NCBI GenBank assembly: GCA_036399695.1
Contig: DASWMP010000046.1
Span: 1-9,407 of the forward strand
Source: DASVEE01 sp036399695
GTDB taxonomy: Bacteria; Acidobacteriota; Thermoanaerobaculia; Gp7-AA8
Length of the DNA: 9,407 bases
Reading direction: 5' to 3'
Within the stretch, counting starts at the first letter, position 1. Every line of letters starts with the position of its first letter. Shown here one piece after another: positions 6,524 through 9,407 of the stretch. The notes under the pieces were generated by a model that saw only the letters and a program-made list of their open reading frames with translations, was not told the DNA's origin and made no database searches. A program made the translations under genes and the position numbers.

Positions 6524-7141
6524 ATGACCATCCAAAAAGGAGCCGGCACAGCGGCCCTCGTCCTCACGGCGTTCCTGGCGGCCGGCTGCACCGGCGGCAC
6601 TGAATCGAACGCGGCGACGGAAGAACAGCAGCAGCAGCAGGCGCAGGCCGCGGCCGCCGAGGCGAAAAAGACCGACGTGCGTGGCGAGCTCGGACAGATC
6701 AACGGGGCCATCCCGGTTTACGCCGGCGCCGAGTACCGCGACGACCTCACCAAGCGCGACGAAGTCATGATCCGCAACCAGTACGGCCAGGAGGCGCAGG
6801 TCTACACGCTCGCCTCCGACGACTCGTTCCCGCAGGTTTACCACTACTACACCACGTACCTGGCCCAGTTCGGCGGCTTCTCGTACAACGACCGCTATCC
6901 TTCCTCGAAGGACAACTGGCGCACCCTGCAGGTACAGCTCAATCAGGCGATGCAGGAGCCGTTCGTCCCCGGCACGACCCTGGCGCTCAACGGCAAGCAG
7001 GTCATCCTGCAGCTCGTCGAGACCGAAGCCGAGCCCAAGACGGTCATCCGCTACATCGTCACCCCGCCGGGAACCGGTACGCCGGCACCCGTCGCCACGG
7101 CTTCGGCCGGCGTTGATCCGCAGCAAAGCGTCGCGCGATGA
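6524..7141 (+). CDS. Predicted lipoprotein of unknown function
   Basis: The 205-residue product starts with a lipoprotein signal peptide: Lys at position 5, hydrophobic core AALVLTAFLA and lipobox LAAGC, with the lipidated cysteine at 22. A low-complexity linker rich in Gln, Ala and Glu follows (residues about 33-50). The mature part (about 52-185) begins GELGQINGAIPVYAGAEY and contains several Tyr-rich stretches (VYHYYTTYLAQFGG). The tail is Pro/Ala/Thr-rich. I do not recognise the family. It is probably anchored in the inner or outer membrane facing the periplasm. An ATG three codons upstream (6515) is also possible. I prefer 6524 because it gives the usual signal-peptide length, and CTTAAT lies seven bases before it. 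The universal stress protein gene begins 15 bases after its stop, so the two are likely co-transcribed. Confidence 0.75.
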   Translation: MTIQKGAGTAALVLTAFLAAGCTGGTESNAATEEQQQQQAQAAAAEAKKTDVRGELGQINGAIPVYAGAEYRDDLTKRDEVMIRNQYGQEAQVYTLASDDSFPQVYHYYTTYLAQFGGFSYNDRYPSSKDNWRTLQVQLNQAMQEPFVPGTTLALNGKQVILQLVETEAEPKTVIRYIVTPPGTGTPAPVATASAGVDPQQSVAR

Positions 7142-7156
7142 TGTCGCGCGCAGAAG

Positions 7157-7951
7157 ATGTTCCGCCGCATTCTGATACCGACTGACTTCTCCACCGCGTC
7201 CGAGTGGGTCTTCGACGATGCCATCCGCATCGCCGGCTCCACAGGCGCGGAGGTTGTCATTCTGCACGTCCGCATTACCCGCACGTCCCAGCCGGCCGAG
7301 CTCCGTTTTCCCGCCGATCCCTCGATCTACGAGTACGCCGAGAAGCTCGAGCTGGAGCGTCTCCGTGACCGCGTCCGCCGCGTGAACGCCTCCGTGGCCA
7401 CCCGCATGGTCGTCAAGCAGGCCCCCGATCCCGGCAAGGAGATCTGCCGCACCGCCAAGAGCGAGGAAGCGGGCCTGGTCGTCATCTCGACCCACGCCCG
7501 CCATCACGTGGCTCATCTGCTCGTCGGCTCGACGACGCACGCCGTCGTCGCCGATCCCCCCTGCCCCGTGCTGGCCATCCGCTACGGCGTCCGCAAGCGC
7601 AGCGCGATGAAGAAGATCGTCGTCCCGGTGCACTTCGACCAGAAGTCGCACGCCGCCCTGGAACTGGCCACGAAGGTCGCGACCCACGAGCGCGGCGAAG
7701 TCCACCTCGTCACCGTCTGCTCCGACGAAGACCGCTCCCGCGCCGACGCCCTCCTCGCCGAACAGGCCTCGCAATTTGCGGGCGTCGCGAAGACGGCGAT
7801 CCTGCGCGGCAACGACGTCGAACGCGAGCTCGTCAAATATGGCGACAAGATCGACGCCGACGCCGTCTTCCTCAACGCCAGCGGCAAACCGAGCGAAAAG
7901 AAGCTCGACATCATCCGGCACGCCCCAGTGCCCGTGATGGTCGTGCCGTAG
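7157..7951 (+). CDS. Tandem universal stress protein with degenerate ATP motifs
   Basis: The 264-residue cytoplasmic protein contains two UspA-like domains. Domain 1 (about 1-143) starts FRRILIPTDFS and ends with LVVISTHAR, LLVGSTTHAVV and CPVLAIRY. Domain 2 (about 151-264) starts KKIVVPVHFD and ends APVPVMVVP. In ATP-binding Usp proteins a motif G-X2-G-X9-G-S/T lies near the end. Here domain 1 has S111 and A114 in place of the first two glycines and keeps G124-S125, while domain 2 has lost the motif. ATP binding is therefore doubtful and a regulatory or scaffold role is possible. Met151 (ATG at 7607) is exactly where a single-domain Usp would begin, consistent with duplication and fusion. 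A long hairpin follows the stop. Confidence 0.88.
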   Translation: MFRRILIPTDFSTASEWVFDDAIRIAGSTGAEVVILHVRITRTSQPAELRFPADPSIYEYAEKLELERLRDRVRRVNASVATRMVVKQAPDPGKEICRTAKSEEAGLVVISTHARHHVAHLLVGSTTHAVVADPPCPVLAIRYGVRKRSAMKKIVVPVHFDQKSHAALELATKVATHERGEVHLVTVCSDEDRSRADALLAEQASQFAGVAKTAILRGNDVERELVKYGDKIDADAVFLNASGKPSEKKLDIIRHAPVPVMVVP

Positions 7952-7956
7952 CACAC

Positions 7957-8045
7957 GGGATTGAGGATTGAGAATTGAGGATTGAGGATGGCTCCGCTGT
8001 TCTCAATCCTCAATCCTCAATCCTCAATCCTCAATCCTCAATCCC
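7957..8045 (+). repeat. Inverted heptamer repeat (GATTGAG / CTCAATC), long hairpin
   Basis: The left arm (7957-7989) holds GATTGAG, GATTGAG, AATTGAG and GATTGAG. The right arm (8002-8045) holds six CTCAATC units. Separated by about 12 bases, they can form a stem of roughly 30 bp with one mismatch. It fills the gap between the universal stress protein and acetyltransferase genes. In RNA such a stem could block exonucleases or reduce read-through; no U-tract follows, so I do not call a terminator. Confidence 0.9.
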
Positions 8046-8069
8046 GTCCACGTACTACCATCTTCACCC

Positions 8070-8564
8070 ATGATTCGCACCGCGACTGCCGCCGACGTCC
8101 CGCTCATCTACCGCTTCATCCGCGACCTCGCGATGTACGAGAAGCTCGAGCACGCGGTCGTCGCCACCGAGGAGGACATCCGGAACACCCTCTTCGGCGA
8201 GCGCCGCTACGCCGAGGTCATCATCGCGGAGGATGACGGCCAGCCGGCCGGCTTCGCCCTCTTCTTTCACAACTACTCGACCTTCCTCGGCAGACCCGGC
8301 ATCTACCTCGAGGACCTCTTCGTCCGGCCGGAGATGCGCGGCAAGGGCTATGGGAAGGCGCTGCTCGCGCATCTTGCCGCGCTGGCGGTCGAACGGAACT
8401 GCGGGCGGGTCGAATGGGCGGTGCTCGACTGGAACGAGCCGGCCATGGCTTTCTACCGCGGCCTCGGCGCGAAAGCGGTCGACGAGTGGACCATCTTCCG
8501 CCTCACCGGCGACGCCCTGCGCGAGCTCGCCGTGTTATCCTCGGCGCCTTCGATGCGGAGTTAG
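8070..8564 (+). CDS. GNAT N-acetyltransferase, diamine/thialysine (SSAT) type
   Basis: The 164-residue protein transfers an acetyl group from acetyl-CoA to an amine. It begins MIRTATAADVPLIYRFI and has YEKLEH at 23-28, a hallmark of the spermidine/thialysine acetyltransferase branch. Next comes GFALFFHNYSTFLGRPGIYL, then LFVRPEMRGKGYGKALL, whose RGKGYG forms the CoA pyrophosphate loop (about 90-95). EWAVLDWNEPAMAFYRGLGA then closes the fold, with the usual Tyr that donates a proton. The substrate is likely a polyamine, thialysine or similar diamine; this follows from the family. No Shine-Dalgarno is evident. The last three codons (Met-Arg-Ser) and the stop TAG lie in or at the edge of the tRNA-Val gene, an overlap of ten bases. 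The tail after LRELA is probably non-essential. Confidence 0.9.
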   Translation: MIRTATAADVPLIYRFIRDLAMYEKLEHAVVATEEDIRNTLFGERRYAEVIIAEDDGQPAGFALFFHNYSTFLGRPGIYLEDLFVRPEMRGKGYGKALLAHLAALAVERNCGRVEWAVLDWNEPAMAFYRGLGAKAVDEWTIFRLTGDALRELAVLSSAPSMRS

Positions 8565-8629
8565 CTCAGCGGTAGAGCATCTCGCTTACACCGAGGGGGT
8601 CGTGGGTTCGAATCCCTCACTCCGCACCA
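8555..8629 (+). tRNA. tRNA-Val (anticodon UAC), CCA encoded
   Basis: The cloverleaf is complete. The acceptor stem GCGGAGT (8555-8561) pairs with ACTCCGC (8619-8625). The D stem is GCTC / GAGC. The anticodon stem is TCTCG / CGAGG with loop CTTACAC, so the anticodon TAC lies at 8587-8589 and reads GUA and related valine codons. The variable loop GGGTC is followed by T stem GTGGG / CCCTC with loop TTCGAAT, and ACCA ends the gene at 8629. The T stem has a U-U mismatch at positions 50 and 64. The 5' end overlaps the last ten bases of the acetyltransferase gene, and the stop codon TAG of that gene is formed by tRNA positions 8-10. Confidence 0.96.
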
Positions 8630-8657
8630 CCTCGCTGCGGTAGACTGCGCGGGCCAC

Positions 8658-9038
8658 ATGATCCGTCTCCTCGGCCGCAAGTCCCGCGTGCTTCTCCTCG
8701 ATGATGACCCGTCGATGCAGCGCCTCGTATCGACCCTCCTCCGCCGTAAAGGGCATCGGGTGGACGTCGTCGACGGCGGCCGCAAAGCGATCGAAAAGCT
8801 CGACGAAGAGAAGTACGACGTCATCCTCCTCGACATCATGACCCCCACCGAAGGGGGCGTGACGGTCATCAAGCACCTCAAGGAAAAGTCGCCCGAGACG
8901 CTGAAGCGCGTCATCCTCGTCACCGGCTCCCCCGGGTCCATCCTCAAGAACATCGAGGGGGATGTGTTCGCCGTGGTGCACAAGCCGTTCGACGCGCAGC
9001 AGCTCCTCGAAACGATCGACCGCCTCACCCAGCAATGA
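8658..9038 (+). CDS. Stand-alone response-regulator receiver domain
   Basis: The 126-residue protein is a single CheY-like receiver domain with no output domain. The acidic pocket is DDD at 15-17, the phosphoacceptor is D59 in VILLDIM, the switch threonine is T89 in LVTG, and the conserved lysine is K109 in HKPF. All catalytic positions are present, so phosphorylation is expected. The loop after D59 reads TPTEGG instead of the usual MPxxxG. No histidine kinase is in the window, so its partner is unknown. The start ATG lies 28 bases after the tRNA and has no clear Shine-Dalgarno. The stop overlaps the start of the next gene (ATGA), which suggests coupled translation. Confidence 0.92.
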   Translation: MIRLLGRKSRVLLLDDDPSMQRLVSTLLRRKGHRVDVVDGGRKAIEKLDEEKYDVILLDIMTPTEGGVTVIKHLKEKSPETLKRVILVTGSPGSILKNIEGDVFAVVHKPFDAQQLLETIDRLTQQ

Positions 9039-9407
9039 CCCTCCGCATCTCCACGCTGCCGCTGAAGCTGGCCGTCTGCCGTCTCGACCCGCGGAGCCCG
9101 CTTCCGGAGTGGGCGCGCGGCGAGTTCGTCACCCTCACCCGAACGAAAGACGAGCTGTCGGTCGTCTGCGACGATGAAGCCGTGCCGCCTGGCGTCCACG
9201 CGGAGCGCAACTGGCGCTGCTTCCGGGTCGAAGGGCCGATCCCGTTCGAGACGACGGGCGTGGCGCTGGCGCTCGTGGAGCCGCTGGCCACGAGAGGCAT
9301 CAGCGTGTTCCTGATCGCGACCTACGACACCGATTACCTGATGGTGAAAGAGGAAGCATTCGACCGGGCGGCGCAGGCGTTACGCGACGCTGGTCACGAC
9401 CTGAGGT
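9035..9407 (+). CDS. ACT_7-type (CASTOR-like ACT) domain protein, truncated by window edge
   Basis: Only the first 124 codons are present; the frame is open at the right edge. The translation begins MTLRISTLPLKLAVCRLDP and has the signature ISVFLIATYDTDYLMVKEE (residues about 89-107), which is characteristic of the small ACT_7 proteins distantly related to aspartate kinase regulatory domains. Such proteins are usually about 130 residues, so the stop should lie just beyond the window. ACT domains commonly bind amino acids; the ligand here is unknown. The start ATG overlaps the receiver gene's TGA by four bases, implying one transcript and translational coupling. Confidence 0.85.
   Translation, partial: MTLRISTLPLKLAVCRLDPRSPLPEWARGEFVTLTRTKDELSVVCDDEAVPPGVHAERNWRCFRVEGPIPFETTGVALALVEPLATRGISVFLIATYDTDYLMVKEEAFDRAAQALRDAGHDLR

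Noticed and set aside
6512..7954. A 480-codon minus-strand frame opposite the lipoprotein and stress protein
   Set aside because: It is an antisense shadow of two well-supported genes and shows no domain.

Overview
The window is GC-rich, densely coded bacterial DNA. The strongest taxonomic clue is a secreted protein ending in the VWFA-related domain typical of Acidobacteriota. A GspE/PilB ATPase and gaps packed with short-period repeats fit the same phylum. I infer an acidobacterium, possibly of the Vicinamibacteria or Thermoanaerobaculia type, but the class cannot be settled from sequence alone.

The genes form two divergent blocks that meet near 5853-5877. Leftward from there (minus strand) are an RlmI-like 23S rRNA methyltransferase, a type IV pilus/type II secretion assembly ATPase, and an exported protein with thioredoxin-like, helical-repeat, Ig-like and VWFA regions. 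Rightward (plus strand) are a YbjN-like protein, a lipoprotein of unknown function, a tandem universal stress protein, a GNAT acetyltransferase of the SSAT type, tRNA-Val(UAC), a stand-alone response-regulator receiver and an ACT_7-type protein cut off by the window edge. The lipoprotein and stress protein are 15 bases apart, and the receiver and ACT genes overlap by 4 bases, so each pair is probably co-transcribed. The acetyltransferase stop codon lies inside the tRNA gene.

No gene-free stretch exceeds 300 bases, and most gaps are filled with repeats. Two copies of a palindromic element (core GTGGGACAGACA / TGTCTGTCCCAC) lie in inverted orientation on either side of the VWFA gene. Period-7 repeats of three unrelated sequences (GGGCCC-like, GTTGGCR, GATTGAG) occur in five of the gaps, several as inverted arms. 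A 22-bp tandem array with a GGTACC core lies just upstream of the pilus ATPase gene. Several starts lack a Shine-Dalgarno and have a -10-like hexamer 7-9 bases upstream, which suggests leaderless mRNAs.

I see no transposase, integrase, CRISPR array, toxin-antitoxin or defence cassette. The genes look like ordinary housekeeping and envelope genes. What is unusual is the repeat architecture between them, the tRNA/CDS overlap and the compact divergent promoter.
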